Positions 42,604 to 50,693 of a DNA stretch of 64,000 nt are shown here, one piece after another (the stretch's first letter is position 1; every line of letters starts with the position of its first letter). Location: the NCBI RefSeq assembly GCF_022484265.1, contig NZ_JAKVLR010000001.1, positions 186,001 to 250,000 on the forward strand, read 5' to 3'. The stretch is from Companilactobacillus sp. GTDB lineage: Bacteria; Bacillota; Bacilli; Lactobacillales; Lactobacillaceae. Below the pieces are notes generated by a model. The model made no database searches and was not told the origin of the DNA. It saw only the letters and a list, made by a program, of their open reading frames with translations. The position numbers and the translations under genes are program-made.

Positions 42604-42939
42604 TTATTTTCCCCCATCTAAGATACGTCTAATCATTTCTAATTCCTCCGGTGGTATTTCTCTACCACCATAGCTCATGATGGTGTAGTCATCTTGCATA
42701 GCATCTTTAATATCTACTTTTTTAGATTTAGCGTTAATATCCGGATCATCCGTTTTACCCAATAGGTAGTCTACAGATACGTGTAAAACATTAGCAACAG
42801 CCTTAAGATTATTAATTCCAGGCTCTTTATGTTTCCATGAATATATAGTGTTGGTACCTAAATTAGCCATATCGTTCACTTTTGTAAGACTAAAACCTCT
42901 TTGCTTTGAAATTTTTTTAATTCTATCTAACGTTGTCAT
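42604..42939 (-). CDS. CI-like repressor with XRE-family HTH
   Basis: 111 residues. The N-terminal helix-turn-helix (ISKQRGFSLTKVNDMANLGTNTIYSWKHKEPGI) is followed by NLKAVANVLHVSVDYLLG, the typical end of an XRE domain. It has no LexA-like autoproteolysis domain, consistent with control through the adjacent ImmA peptidase. It reads leftward from the operator region and should maintain lysogeny. Confidence 0.9.
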   Translation of the reverse strand: MTTLDRIKKISKQRGFSLTKVNDMANLGTNTIYSWKHKEPGINNLKAVANVLHVSVDYLLGKTDDPDINAKSKKVDIKDAMQDDYTIMSYGGREIPPEELEMIRRILDGGK

Positions 42940-42972
42940 AATAGGCTTTCTCCAATATATGACGACTAATAA

Positions 42973-42987
42973 TTAGACTTAGACTAA
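42973..42987. promoter_or_regulatory. repressor operator O1
   Basis: TTAGACT-T-AGACTAA, an inverted repeat with one mismatch, next to the repressor gene start. Confidence 0.6.
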
Positions 42988-43005
42988 AAATATACTTGCA
43001 TAATT

Positions 43006-43020
43006 TTAGACTTAGTCTTA
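43006..43020. promoter_or_regulatory. repressor operator O2
   Basis: TTAGACT-T-AGTCTTA, one mismatch to a perfect palindrome and the same core as the other two sites. Confidence 0.6.
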
Positions 43021-43131
43021 TTATTAATTCATCAAGTAATTGAGCAACAAAAACACACGACCACCGATACAATGCTTTGGCGAGAATTGCGGTAGTAATA
43101 GGGTTTAAATTGCTTATTTGATATGCCTTTA

Positions 43132-43150
43132 TATTAGACTCAGTCTAATA
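43132..43150. promoter_or_regulatory. repressor operator O3 (perfect palindrome)
   Basis: TATTAGACT-C-AGTCTAATA, a perfect 9+1+9 palindrome overlapping a TATATT at 43130. It is the right-hand site controlling the early operon. Confidence 0.7.
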
Positions 43151-43197
43151 ATTTGTCAACAACTTGATGAACAAATAACAGAAAGGAGGTGAAAGAT

Positions 43198-43377
43198 ATG
43201 AATGATGAAGAATTTACTTTAGAAAGTTCCATATATGGAAGAGCATCAATGGAAATTGCTTTACAAAATGGAAACGAATTTATGGATCTAATAAAAAAAG
43301 CTCAGCAGGATTCTGCTGAACTTCAAAAAGATTTAGAAAGACTACAACATATGAATCCTATTTTTAAAACTAAATAA
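43198..43377 (+). CDS. small early phage protein of unknown function
   Basis: 59 residues from ATG 43198, with AGGAGG at 43183-43189; a GTG at 43189 overlaps that site. It is acidic and helical (FMDLIKKAQQDSAELQKDLERLQHM suggests a coiled coil) with no HTH. It is the first rightward gene after the operators, the place where Cro would be expected. Its 3' end overlaps the minus-strand gene by 8 bp. Function unknown. Confidence 0.65.
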   Translation: MNDEEFTLESSIYGRASMEIALQNGNEFMDLIKKAQQDSAELQKDLERLQHMNPIFKTK

Positions 43378-43774
43378 TTCCGACAAAGTCAAAGTTTTCT
43401 TGAAATTTGTAATACTTGAATTTCTTGTTAGGAATTTCTAAGAATTCAATATTTGTAACTTTTTCAGTGAAATTAATATGGTTCATATTAATTTTGCTAA
43501 CAGCTTCAATTAAAGAATCCATGTGGTCAATCAATCCATCTTTCATCTTATCTTTGAGTTCTTTGAATTCTTTGAATTCGGATCCCTTATAAATTTCCAG
43601 ATTCAAATTAATGTTGTCATAGTTCTCTGAATTAATACTTATCCAATCAGCAATCAAAAGTTTTCCATCATTTTTAAAAACAAATGATCTTTGATTTAAT
43701 TCGCTGTGATTTTCTAATTGATGCTTGATTCGAAAGAACGTATAAATTGTAGCTTGTATATTTTCAATTTCCAT
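43370..43774 (-). CDS. hypothetical minus-strand prophage gene (moron candidate)
   Basis: 134 residues from the ATG with AAAGGAG nine bases upstream. No recognisable domain; mixed alpha/beta composition with SFVFKNDGKLLIADW and EFLEIPNKKFKYYKF. It reads against the early operon, between the small gene and the antirepressor, and so may be expressed in the lysogen. I do not recognise a family. Confidence 0.6.
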   Translation of the reverse strand: MEIENIQATIYTFFRIKHQLENHSELNQRSFVFKNDGKLLIADWISINSENYDNINLNLEIYKGSEFKEFKELKDKMKDGLIDHMDSLIEAVSKINMNHINFTEKVTNIEFLEIPNKKFKYYKFQENFDFVGII

Positions 43775-43825
43775 TATTATCATCTCCTTTCTAAGGAGAA
43801 GTATATCAAACAGGAGGTTATTCAC

Positions 43826-44557
43826 ATGAATAACTTAGTAATTATGAAAGACCAACAGGCAGTGACTAGTAGTTTGCAAGTTGCGGAAACATTTGATAAA
43901 AGCCACAAGCATGTATTAGAGGCGATCGACAACTTAAAAGAGGGGGTGGCCGAAAATTGGGCAGACCTATTTTACGAAGATACATACATTCATCCTCAAA
44001 ACAGACAACCATACCGCGTAATTTACATGAACCGAGATGGGTTCACATTACTAGCAATGGGATTCACAGGCAAGAAAGCTCTTAAATTCAAAATGCAATA
44101 TATTGAAGCTTTTAACAAGATGGAAGACCAAATCAAAACAGGTGGTTTCAAAATTCCGTCGACAATGGCCGAGGCTTTACGTTTAGCAGCAGACCAACAA
44201 GAACAACTTGAGTTAATGAAACCGAAAGCAGTATTTGCGGATTCGGTAGCCACATCACATACCACTATCTTAGTTGGTGATCTTGCCAAAATCATCAAAG
44301 GAAATGGCGTTGATACAGGTGCAAGACGTTTATTCCAATGGATGAGAGACAACGGTTATCTGATTAAGCGTAAAGGTACTGACTATAATTCTCCAACTCA
44401 AAAATCAATGGAAATGGGATTGTTCAAGATCAAGGAATCGAGCCACGTTAACGGTGATGGGGTAACTGTCGTTACTAAAACACCTAAGGTTACCGGTAAA
44501 GGACAACAATACTTCGTAAATAAATTTCTTGCAGATCAGCAGTTAAAAATCTTATAG
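43826..44557 (+). CDS. Rha-family phage antirepressor with KilAC domain
   Basis: 243 residues from ATG 43826 (AGGAGG at 43812-43817); the frame extends upstream but lacks a site. The N-terminal pRha domain contains TSLQVAETFDKSHKHVLEAI-like sequence and YRVIYMNRDGFTLLAMGFTGKKAL. The C-terminal KilAC/ANT domain has LVGDLAKIIKGNG and RRLFQWMRDNGYLIKRKG. Such proteins act in the switch from lysogeny to lytic growth. Confidence 0.9.
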   Translation: MNNLVIMKDQQAVTSSLQVAETFDKSHKHVLEAIDNLKEGVAENWADLFYEDTYIHPQNRQPYRVIYMNRDGFTLLAMGFTGKKALKFKMQYIEAFNKMEDQIKTGGFKIPSTMAEALRLAADQQEQLELMKPKAVFADSVATSHTTILVGDLAKIIKGNGVDTGARRLFQWMRDNGYLIKRKGTDYNSPTQKSMEMGLFKIKESSHVNGDGVTVVTKTPKVTGKGQQYFVNKFLADQQLKIL

Positions 44558-44600
44558 ACGTTTGATGAACAAATTAATGGATGGAGCAGGTGACCTATCA

Positions 44601-44831
44601 GTGAAAAGATACGATTTCATTTACTTTTATAAAAATTTTTTCAACCAATGGATACCGCTGAGCGTCGGTCATACTAACGACTTGTCTTTGGTTTTATGGA
44701 AGAAGAACAACGTAAAAGAAGACCTACAACGAGCGGGATATAAGCCTTCAAAAAAAGTATTCATATATATAGACGGTCGGGTGTTTCTAGTTAAGGATTA
44801 CCCATTTGATTCAAAATCATCTCGGCAATAA
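44601..44831 (+). CDS. small phage protein of unknown function
   Basis: GTG 44601 preceded by AGGTGA (44588) gives 76 residues starting KRYDFIYFYKNFFNQW; ATG 44562 is an alternative without a clear site. No known domain. The 3' end overlaps the minus-strand DUF2513 gene by about 40 bp. Confidence 0.5.
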   Translation: MKRYDFIYFYKNFFNQWIPLSVGHTNDLSLVLWKKNNVKEDLQRAGYKPSKKVFIYIDGRVFLVKDYPFDSKSSRQ

Positions 44832-45183
44832 CTTTTGATCCTATGTTTTCAATCAAAGAAATAGAAACAGACGCGAAATCTTTGGTGATGGATTTAGTTT
44901 TACTCCATACCTTATTATCACGAATTGTGTCTAAAAATTTATGACCATTCCAAGTAATCATGCCAGTACTAAATGAATAAATGTCACCGTTCACCCATTG
45001 AATAGATGACTTTAAGTAATTGGTTTCGTCTAACTTAGCAAGAACATATTTAATTGTATCCTTCTCGTAGTTGGATAATTCACTTGCTTCTAGAAATTCG
45101 TCTAGGAACAAGAATTTTCCAAAAACAGCTTTATCTTCAATATAAAGCATAACGTCACGAACACAATCCTGGTTTAAACGCAT
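44791..45183 (-). CDS. DUF2513-like phage protein
   Basis: 130 residues. The pattern MRLNQDCVRDVMLYIE at the start and ITWNGHKFLDTIRDNKVWSKTK near residue 75-95 fits the DUF2513 family, found in many temperate phages and of unknown role. It reads leftward against its neighbours and diverges from the HTH gene at 45246, so it may be expressed in the lysogen. Confidence 0.75.
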   Translation of the reverse strand: MRLNQDCVRDVMLYIEDKAVFGKFLFLDEFLEASELSNYEKDTIKYVLAKLDETNYLKSSIQWVNGDIYSFSTGMITWNGHKFLDTIRDNKVWSKTKSITKDFASVSISLIENIGSKVIAEMILNQMGNP

Positions 45184-45245
45184 TATAATTTAACCTCTAA
45201 TATTTTCGCATAACCAAAGTATAACAATAGAAAGGAGTTGATCGT

Positions 45246-45449
45246 ATGCCAGAAGAAAAAATTGCAGAAGTTGCGTATGAATTAGAAAGTTCAATCAAGA
45301 TTGCACTTATTAAAAATCATATTACACAACGAGAACTTGCAGAACAAATTAATGCAAATCCTCAACAACTCAATAGAGCAATCAAAGGTGACATGACACC
45401 TAAATCTAGAGAATTACGAAAGCAAATTGAAAAAATTCTTGGAATGTAG
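45246..45449 (+). CDS. small XRE-type HTH protein (Cro-like)
   Basis: 67 residues with HTH core IALIKNHITQRELAEQINANPQQLNRAIKGDM. AAAGGAG precedes ATG 45246. It lies at a divergent junction with a TATAAC at 45220. It may be the Cro-equivalent or a local regulator. Confidence 0.8.
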   Translation: MPEEKIAEVAYELESSIKIALIKNHITQRELAEQINANPQQLNRAIKGDMTPKSRELRKQIEKILGM

Positions 45450-45454
45450 GAGTT

Positions 45455-45793
45455 ATGAACATGCAAAAAATAACGGCAACCGTAGTAATGGAAGTTCCAA
45501 AAGACAAAGTTGTTATTACAAAAGCAGAATACGAACAGCTTAAACATGATGCGGATGCAGGAACTTGGTGGACAACGCAAGATATCACTGATCGCTACCA
45601 TCACAAAATGGACTGGTTTAAGGAGAAGATATTTTACCAGCCTAAATATAAGAAGCTGCTAAGTGATGAATACGGTGGACCAGTTCATTACTCGAGCAAT
45701 GACAACGGAAGACATTGGAGCTTTGAACCAAATGGCTTCAAAATTTTTATGGAGAAATATTTCTCGGAAATAAACGGAGGTAAATCAAGATGA
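45455..45793 (+). CDS. DUF771-like phage protein
   Basis: 112 residues. KVVITKAEYEQLK followed by WWTTQDITDRYHHKMDWFKEKIFYQPKYKK fits DUF771, a family of early phage proteins with an HTH-like, Trp-rich region. ATG 45455 and ATG 45461 are possible. It shares an ATGA overlap with the next small gene. Probably DNA-binding, but not demonstrated. Confidence 0.7.
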   Translation: MNMQKITATVVMEVPKDKVVITKAEYEQLKHDADAGTWWTTQDITDRYHHKMDWFKEKIFYQPKYKKLLSDEYGGPVHYSSNDNGRHWSFEPNGFKIFMEKYFSEINGGKSR

Positions 45794-45924
45794 TTAAAGT
45801 ATCACTAGATTTTTTGTTCGTAGCATTCATGACCACTATGCTATCAAGTGTTTTGATTACTAGGTATGTAATGATTCACGCACGCAGCAAAGCTAAAAAA
45901 TTCATGAACGGGTGGTTCGAGTAA
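45790..45924 (+). CDS. 44-residue single-span membrane microprotein
   Basis: ATG 45790 overlaps the preceding stop (ATGA) and the stop overlaps the next ATG (TAATG). It has one hydrophobic segment (SLDFLFVAFMTTMLSSVLIT) followed by a basic tail (HARSKAKKF), predicting an N-out, C-in single span. The tight coupling supports a real gene. Function unknown. Confidence 0.6.
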   Translation: MIKVSLDFLFVAFMTTMLSSVLITRYVMIHARSKAKKFMNGWFE

Positions 45925-46094
45925 TGGATGAGATCAAAGATCTTAAGAAAAAGATTAGACACTTAGAAATGATGTTGGCATTAAGTCCAGAGATTCTTGA
46001 ATGTGGAGAATATCGGGATTGGGAATTAGTCAAGAAACACGGTGAACCAGTTAGCATGCCAGAACACTACGAAGTTATCGTATTAAAAAAATAA
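45924..46094 (+). CDS. small helical phage protein of unknown function
   Basis: 56 residues from ATG 45924, which overlaps the previous stop. The N-terminal heptad-like helix (EIKDLKKKIRHLEMML) suggests a coiled coil. No known family. Confidence 0.55.
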   Translation: MDEIKDLKKKIRHLEMMLALSPEILECGEYRDWELVKKHGEPVSMPEHYEVIVLKK

Positions 46095-46114
46095 ACACCC
46101 GGAGGTGTTAGGAA

Positions 46115-46294
46115 GTGCTAAATAGAAATTGTAAAAACTGTGGGAAGAGGATTTACCCAGAAGATAACTATTGTTCCCGGTGCGGGGTTAAGAACCCGTT
46201 AAAATTTTCTTGGCTGTTTCGGAAGCAAAATCAACTAAGAAGTTGTAAAGCAAAGGTTCAACTACTGTATCTGCTTTTGAAAGATAAACCTTAA
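46115..46294 (+). CDS. 59-residue zinc-ribbon microprotein
   Basis: GTG 46115 with GGAGGTGTTAGG upstream. Two CxxC knuckles, CKNCGKRI and CSRCGVKN, are 10 residues apart and predict a zinc ribbon. A basic, hydrophobic C-terminus follows. Probably nucleic acid- or protein-binding. Confidence 0.55.
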   Translation: MLNRNCKNCGKRIYPEDNYCSRCGVKNPLKFSWLFRKQNQLRSCKAKVQLLYLLLKDKP

Positions 46295-46356
46295 TTATTG
46301 TATTTGCTACTTCTGAATTAATTGTTGGAATCATTTAAGGAAAAGGAGTGACAGCA

Positions 46357-46479
46357 ATGGACGGTTTTGACGAATGGCTACAAGATGAAACACGATACGG
46401 ATCACTAACTCAAACAGAGGAAGAAAGCGAACCATATTACCCCGGTGCAGAACCTTGCGACGAAGAGAACGGGTGGTAG
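46357..46479 (+). CDS. 40-residue acidic microprotein
   Basis: ATG 46357 with AAGGAG at 46343-46348. The product is strongly acidic (DEWLQDET, EEESEP, CDEENGW). Its stop is 2 bp before the HNH start. Phage-encoded acidic microproteins can mimic DNA, but nothing specific can be claimed. Confidence 0.5.
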   Translation: MDGFDEWLQDETRYGSLTQTEEESEPYYPGAEPCDEENGW

Positions 46480-46481
46480 AT

Positions 46482-47069
46482 ATGGAGCAATGGAAAAAAG
46501 TGCCTAATTTTGAACGATATGAGGTTTCAAACCTTGGAAGAGTCAAAAGTACAGTAACCGGACAAATTCAGAAGTTGTCAAAACCCGGACGACGGACTGC
46601 TTACTTGAAAACGTCCTTTCAAGATGACAACGGAAAAATCAGAACCTTTGACGTTCACAGGTTAGTTGCCGAGTTGTTTTGCACCAAGCCGGAAATAGAC
46701 AAAGTGCTTGTTGTGGATCACTTAAACGGAAACACCAAAGACAACAGAGCAGACAATTTGGAATGGATCACGATAAGTGAAAATCAACGCAGACGAAAAG
46801 CATACGAGTTTGGTTACTCGGTAAAAGATACCTCAATAGTTTGGTTCGACGAGAACGGAATTATACAAGGAATTTTCGAAAGTTGCCGACAAGCCTCAAT
46901 CAAAACGGGCTTGGCATACACAGCAATTACAAAGTGTTGTTCAACAAGATACCCGAGAGTTGTAAACGTCGGTCGTTGGGGCTTTGAGAGAGTACCAACA
47001 AAAGATATTTACAACTTGTATTGGGAACAAAAAAAGTCCCGTACCACGGCAATGGCACAGGACGAGTAA
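46482..47069 (+). CDS. HNH endonuclease with NUMOD4 motif (homing type)
   Basis: 195 residues from ATG 46482. NUMOD4 is at the N-terminus (WKKVPNFERYEVSNLGRVKS), the HNH core is FDVHRLVAELF and VVDHLNGNTKDNRADNLEWIT, and a NUMOD1-like DNA-recognition segment is near the C-terminus (CRQASIKTGLAYTAI). This is a free-standing homing-type nuclease inserted just before recT; it likely spreads itself rather than serving the phage. Confidence 0.9.
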   Translation: MEQWKKVPNFERYEVSNLGRVKSTVTGQIQKLSKPGRRTAYLKTSFQDDNGKIRTFDVHRLVAELFCTKPEIDKVLVVDHLNGNTKDNRADNLEWITISENQRRRKAYEFGYSVKDTSIVWFDENGIIQGIFESCRQASIKTGLAYTAITKCCSTRYPRVVNVGRWGFERVPTKDIYNLYWEQKKSRTTAMAQDE

Positions 47070-47126
47070 ATATAAAAAATAACTTATCAGTATTTTATCA
47101 CAAATCAACGAAAAGAGGATCACAAA

Positions 47127-47939
47127 ATGGCAAACGCATTGTCAAGACTACCAATTCAAACACTGGTAAAAGAACCAAAGATTTCAGAAAAATTCGAGGA
47201 AGTATTAGGTAATAAATCAGCTCAATTTGTCACGTCACTAATTAACGTTGTTAACAGTAACCAATCACTTAAAAACGTGGATCAAATGAGTGTCGTTGCC
47301 TCTGCAATGGTCGCTGCTAGTTTAGATTTACCAATTAATCAAAACCTCGGTTACATGTGGTTAGTTCCATACGGTGGCAAAGCACAACCACAAATGGGCT
47401 ACAAAGGATATATCCAATTAGCACAAAGAACAGGACAATACGAAAAATTAACGGCAGTTCCCGTATATGAGGACGAGTTCAAAAGTTATGATCCATTGAC
47501 CGAGGAATTAGTTTACAAATCTAATTTCAAGGACAGAGGGGACGAAAAGCCGGTTGGATATGCAGGTCGCTTTTTATTAAAGAGTGGTTTTGAAAAGACA
47601 GTCTATTGGACTAGAAAAATGATTGACGATCACAGACAGCAATTTTCAAAGACAAGTGGAAAAGCAAAACCAACAGGAGTTTGGGCTTCAAATTACGACG
47701 CAATGGCATTAAAAACCGTTATAAGAAACCTTATCAGTAAATGGGGACCAATGAGTGTTGAAATGCAAACAGCTTATGAGAACGACGAACAAAACGTTCA
47801 AATGGAAACCAATGGAATTAAAGAAGTACAAGCCGAAGAAACGGATCAACCTGCAACCAACTTGGATCAATTAATCAACGGATCAGAAGAGGAGGGTTCA
47901 AGCAATGGATCAATTAGCAATTCACAGAGTGTTGAATAA
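47127..47939 (+). CDS. recT: RecT single-strand annealing protein
   Basis: Phage recombinase that anneals complementary ssDNA. 270 residues with RecT-family blocks: VASAMVAASLDLPINQNLGYMWLVPYGGKAQPQMGYKGY is the core and WASNYDAMALKTVIRNLISKWGP is the C-terminal signature. The nuclease gene overlaps its end by 35 bp, the usual RecT-exonuclease pair. Confidence 0.95.
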   Translation: MANALSRLPIQTLVKEPKISEKFEEVLGNKSAQFVTSLINVVNSNQSLKNVDQMSVVASAMVAASLDLPINQNLGYMWLVPYGGKAQPQMGYKGYIQLAQRTGQYEKLTAVPVYEDEFKSYDPLTEELVYKSNFKDRGDEKPVGYAGRFLLKSGFEKTVYWTRKMIDDHRQQFSKTSGKAKPTGVWASNYDAMALKTVIRNLISKWGPMSVEMQTAYENDEQNVQMETNGIKEVQAEETDQPATNLDQLINGSEEEGSSNGSISNSQSVE

Positions 47940-48717
47940 GAAAACATATTACACGATTGAGTCGGATAGATATTATCAATCAGCAACATTCTTCAAAAAG
48001 TTCATGAATTGCGAAGCAGCAACAATGGCGGAACTAAAGGGCATTTATCAACCCGATAAAAACGCAAAGGCTTTGTTAGTCGGAAACTACTTACATTCGT
48101 ACTTTGAAAGCAAGACAGCACACGACAAGTTCATTAAGGATCACGAGAGCGAAATGCTTACTCAAAAAGGAACGTTGTTGAAAGATTACAAGGTCGCAGA
48201 CTCAATGATTGCAACTCTTGCGGACGATCCTATGTTTAACAACCTCTATGTGGGAGATAAAGAAACTATCGTCAAAGGAAAAATTGGCGGCGTGAAGTGG
48301 AAAGGCAAAATTGATTGTCTAAATCTTGAACGCAAGATTTTTCTCGACCTCAAAACAACCCGAGAGATTGATCGCAAGTATTGGAATGAGGACACAAGAA
48401 TGTGGCAATCATTCATGGACGAATACAACTATCCGTTGCAAATGTATGTGTACCAACAACTCATTTACCAAAAGTTCGGAGTCATGTGTACGCCTTATAT
48501 TATCGCAGTCAGTAAACAAGACATTCCTGCAAAAGCAGTGATTTCGATACCACCAAAAAGAATGGATCAAGCACGGGATCAAATCGAAGAAATGCAGCAA
48601 AGAGTCGAAGAGGTAAAAAACGGCTTAAAAGAACCAATGCGTTGCGGTAAATGTGCTTATTGCAGACAAACAGCAGTGTTGAGGGACATTACAAGCATGG
48701 ACGATTTAATCAGTTAG
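47905..48717 (+). CDS. PD-(D/E)XK exonuclease partner of RecT
   Basis: 270 residues. The nuclease core is visible as GNYLHSYFE, then KGKIDCLN and FLDLKTTR, giving the Asp and D/E-x-K of the fold, plus YPLQMYVYQQL (motif IV). A C-terminal cysteine cluster (CGKCAYCRQ, with earlier Cys) resembles the iron-sulfur or zinc cluster of RecB-like phage nucleases. It should resect ends to provide ssDNA for RecT. Confidence 0.88.
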   Translation: MDQLAIHRVLNKKTYYTIESDRYYQSATFFKKFMNCEAATMAELKGIYQPDKNAKALLVGNYLHSYFESKTAHDKFIKDHESEMLTQKGTLLKDYKVADSMIATLADDPMFNNLYVGDKETIVKGKIGGVKWKGKIDCLNLERKIFLDLKTTREIDRKYWNEDTRMWQSFMDEYNYPLQMYVYQQLIYQKFGVMCTPYIIAVSKQDIPAKAVISIPPKRMDQARDQIEEMQQRVEEVKNGLKEPMRCGKCAYCRQTAVLRDITSMDDLIS

Positions 48718-48726
48718 GAGGGCAAC

Positions 48727-49599
48727 ATGGCAAGACCGATCAAGAACGGCATGGACTACTTTCCAATGGACGTTGATTTTCCTACGAACGAGAAAGTCGA
48801 GGCAATCATGGGAGAGTTCGGCAGTGAGGGCGTTGTTGCTCTGTTGTACCTATTAACAGCAATTTACCGAAATGGCTATTTCTTGAAGTGGGATAAGTTG
48901 AGTCAAATGCAATTAGTCAACCGAATTGACGGAATGACAATCGAAAAAATGGATCAGTTAATCGAGAGATTGATTTCATATGACACATTCAGCAAAGAAG
49001 TATTCGACGATCACAACGTCCTCACAAGTAGCCGAGTTCAACAAACATTTTTGGAGGCAACAAAACGTCGAAAAGAACAGCAAAAATTGCGGTTTTTAGT
49101 TAATGCAGACAATAACCTCGTTTCAAGTGTAGTTAATGTTGACAATAACCCCCGTTCAAGTGGGGTAAATGATGACATTAGTACACAAAGTAAAGTAAAG
49201 GAAACTAAAGAAAAGAAAAGCAAAGAAAAGAAAACAAAAGAAAACAAAAGCAAAGGAAAGAAAGAGGAAATTTCTGCTGTTGTTTCCCTCCGAGATACTT
49301 TCAATTCTTATCAAGAAACCATTGGAGTGTTGAACCCTTATGTTCAACAAAATATCGAGTATCGGATCAATGACTTTGTAAACCAAGGAACAAGCGAGAG
49401 CGAAGCAAACGAAATAGTTCAACTTGCAATTGAAAAGGCAGCACTAAGCAACAAGCTCTCTTGGAACTACGCAGACGGCATATTGAAAAATTGGCTCGAT
49501 CACAGCTTGTTCACATTAAGCGACGTAAAAGCAGAACAAAAACCGAGGGGCAAAGGACAACCATATGAGGTTGACGACTCCGACAAATTACCTTATTAG
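48727..49599 (+). CDS. DnaD-like replisome organizer
   Basis: 290 residues. The N-terminal winged-helix region of Lin1244/DUF4373 type (MDYFPMDVDFPTNEKVEAIMGEFGSEGVVALLYLL) is followed by a very Lys/Glu-rich linker (residues about 155-182). A C-terminal DnaD/DnaB_2 domain (LSWNYADGILKNWLDHSL) completes it. Such proteins bind the phage origin and recruit the loader encoded next. TTAGGAGG precedes the start. Confidence 0.88.
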   Translation: MARPIKNGMDYFPMDVDFPTNEKVEAIMGEFGSEGVVALLYLLTAIYRNGYFLKWDKLSQMQLVNRIDGMTIEKMDQLIERLISYDTFSKEVFDDHNVLTSSRVQQTFLEATKRRKEQQKLRFLVNADNNLVSSVVNVDNNPRSSGVNDDISTQSKVKETKEKKSKEKKTKENKSKGKKEEISAVVSLRDTFNSYQETIGVLNPYVQQNIEYRINDFVNQGTSESEANEIVQLAIEKAALSNKLSWNYADGILKNWLDHSLFTLSDVKAEQKPRGKGQPYEVDDSDKLPY

Positions 49600-49608
49600 G
49601 AGGTCAAC

Positions 49609-50370
49609 ATGGAGAACTTAGGCACGATCATGAGTGACATTCTCAAAAGAGTTGAAAAAGAACGAGGGATCACAGTTGACTTGGAAAATATCGACATGGA
49701 GGAACGTCGAAAGCAGGACGAAATACGGATCACGAAAAAATACAAAGCACAAGAAAAGTATCGAATGTTTAACAGCTCTCTTGTGAGTGATCCAGACGAC
49801 CTCAAAAGCACGTTTGATGATTTCCTAACAGATACACCAGAGCAAGAGGAAGAACTCTCACAAGCTCAAAATATCGCAAATAAGATATACAAAGGGGACA
49901 CGTCGAACTATTTATTTACCGGTAAAGCAGGAAGAGGAAAAACAATGTTGGCTGTCAGCATTCTAAACGGCTTGAAATCACTTGATACCGACATAACTTG
50001 TTTGTTTGTGAGTGTGGAAATGCTCGTGAACCTCGAACGACAAGCGGTTGTTGATAAATTCAACATTGAAAAGAACGACGTTTACCGACTAGAGAAATGT
50101 ATCGAGAAATGCGACGTTCTCGTCCTTGATGACTTGGGAAGTGAAACCAGTTTTGTAACTGGATCAGACATTCAACCTGCTACACGGTTCACACAAGAGG
50201 TGTTGTTCCGTATAGCCGATTATCGAAAGAACAAAGCAAATATCATTACAACAAACAATGCAGGCGGAGAACTACAACGAATGTATCACGGAAAAATAGT
50301 AAGTCGCTTGCTCACTAGAAAACCAGAAAACGTGATCGTGTTTGGCGGTCAAGACATGAGAGAGGTGTAG
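49609..50370 (+). CDS. DnaC-like helicase loader ATPase
   Basis: 253 residues, AAA+ family. Walker A is GKAGRGKTM (residues 104-112), Walker B is DVLVLDDLGSE, sensor I is NIITTNN, and the Arg finger region is GKIVSRLLTR. It loads the replicative helicase at the phage origin with the upstream DnaD-like protein. Start ATG 49609 with AGGAGG upstream. Confidence 0.93.
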   Translation: MENLGTIMSDILKRVEKERGITVDLENIDMEERRKQDEIRITKKYKAQEKYRMFNSSLVSDPDDLKSTFDDFLTDTPEQEEELSQAQNIANKIYKGDTSNYLFTGKAGRGKTMLAVSILNGLKSLDTDITCLFVSVEMLVNLERQAVVDKFNIEKNDVYRLEKCIEKCDVLVLDDLGSETSFVTGSDIQPATRFTQEVLFRIADYRKNKANIITTNNAGGELQRMYHGKIVSRLLTRKPENVIVFGGQDMREV

Positions 50371-50372
50371 GA

Positions 50373-50693
50373 ATGGAAGATCAAAAGTTCATTAATGATT
50401 TAAAGATAATTCACAACGTGGACACAGACAGCAAAGCACACGCAATGAATGAGTTGTTGATTGCTCACGACGTAATGACAAGCACGATCAAAGTTCAAAA
50501 AATTCAGTTCGACAAAATAAAACGGTTATCGGTTGAAGTCCCAGAATATACTGCGGACAAAAATCTTGAAGAAAATTTCATACTCGGCATTTCACAGCTT
50601 GAAGAAGTTAAAAAAAGCATTGATAAACAACTCGTTGAGGGTAATTGGTTACTGAAAGCGTTGAAAGAACATGTTAATGAAAATCACGATTAA
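50373..50693 (+). CDS. phage protein of unknown function
   Basis: 106 residues, acidic and mostly helical, starting 2 bp after the loader gene and overlapping the RusA gene start. No domain recognised. Its place between helicase loader and resolvase suggests a replication or recombination accessory role. Confidence 0.65.
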   Translation: MEDQKFINDLKIIHNVDTDSKAHAMNELLIAHDVMTSTIKVQKIQFDKIKRLSVEVPEYTADKNLEENFILGISQLEEVKKSIDKQLVEGNWLLKALKEHVNENHD

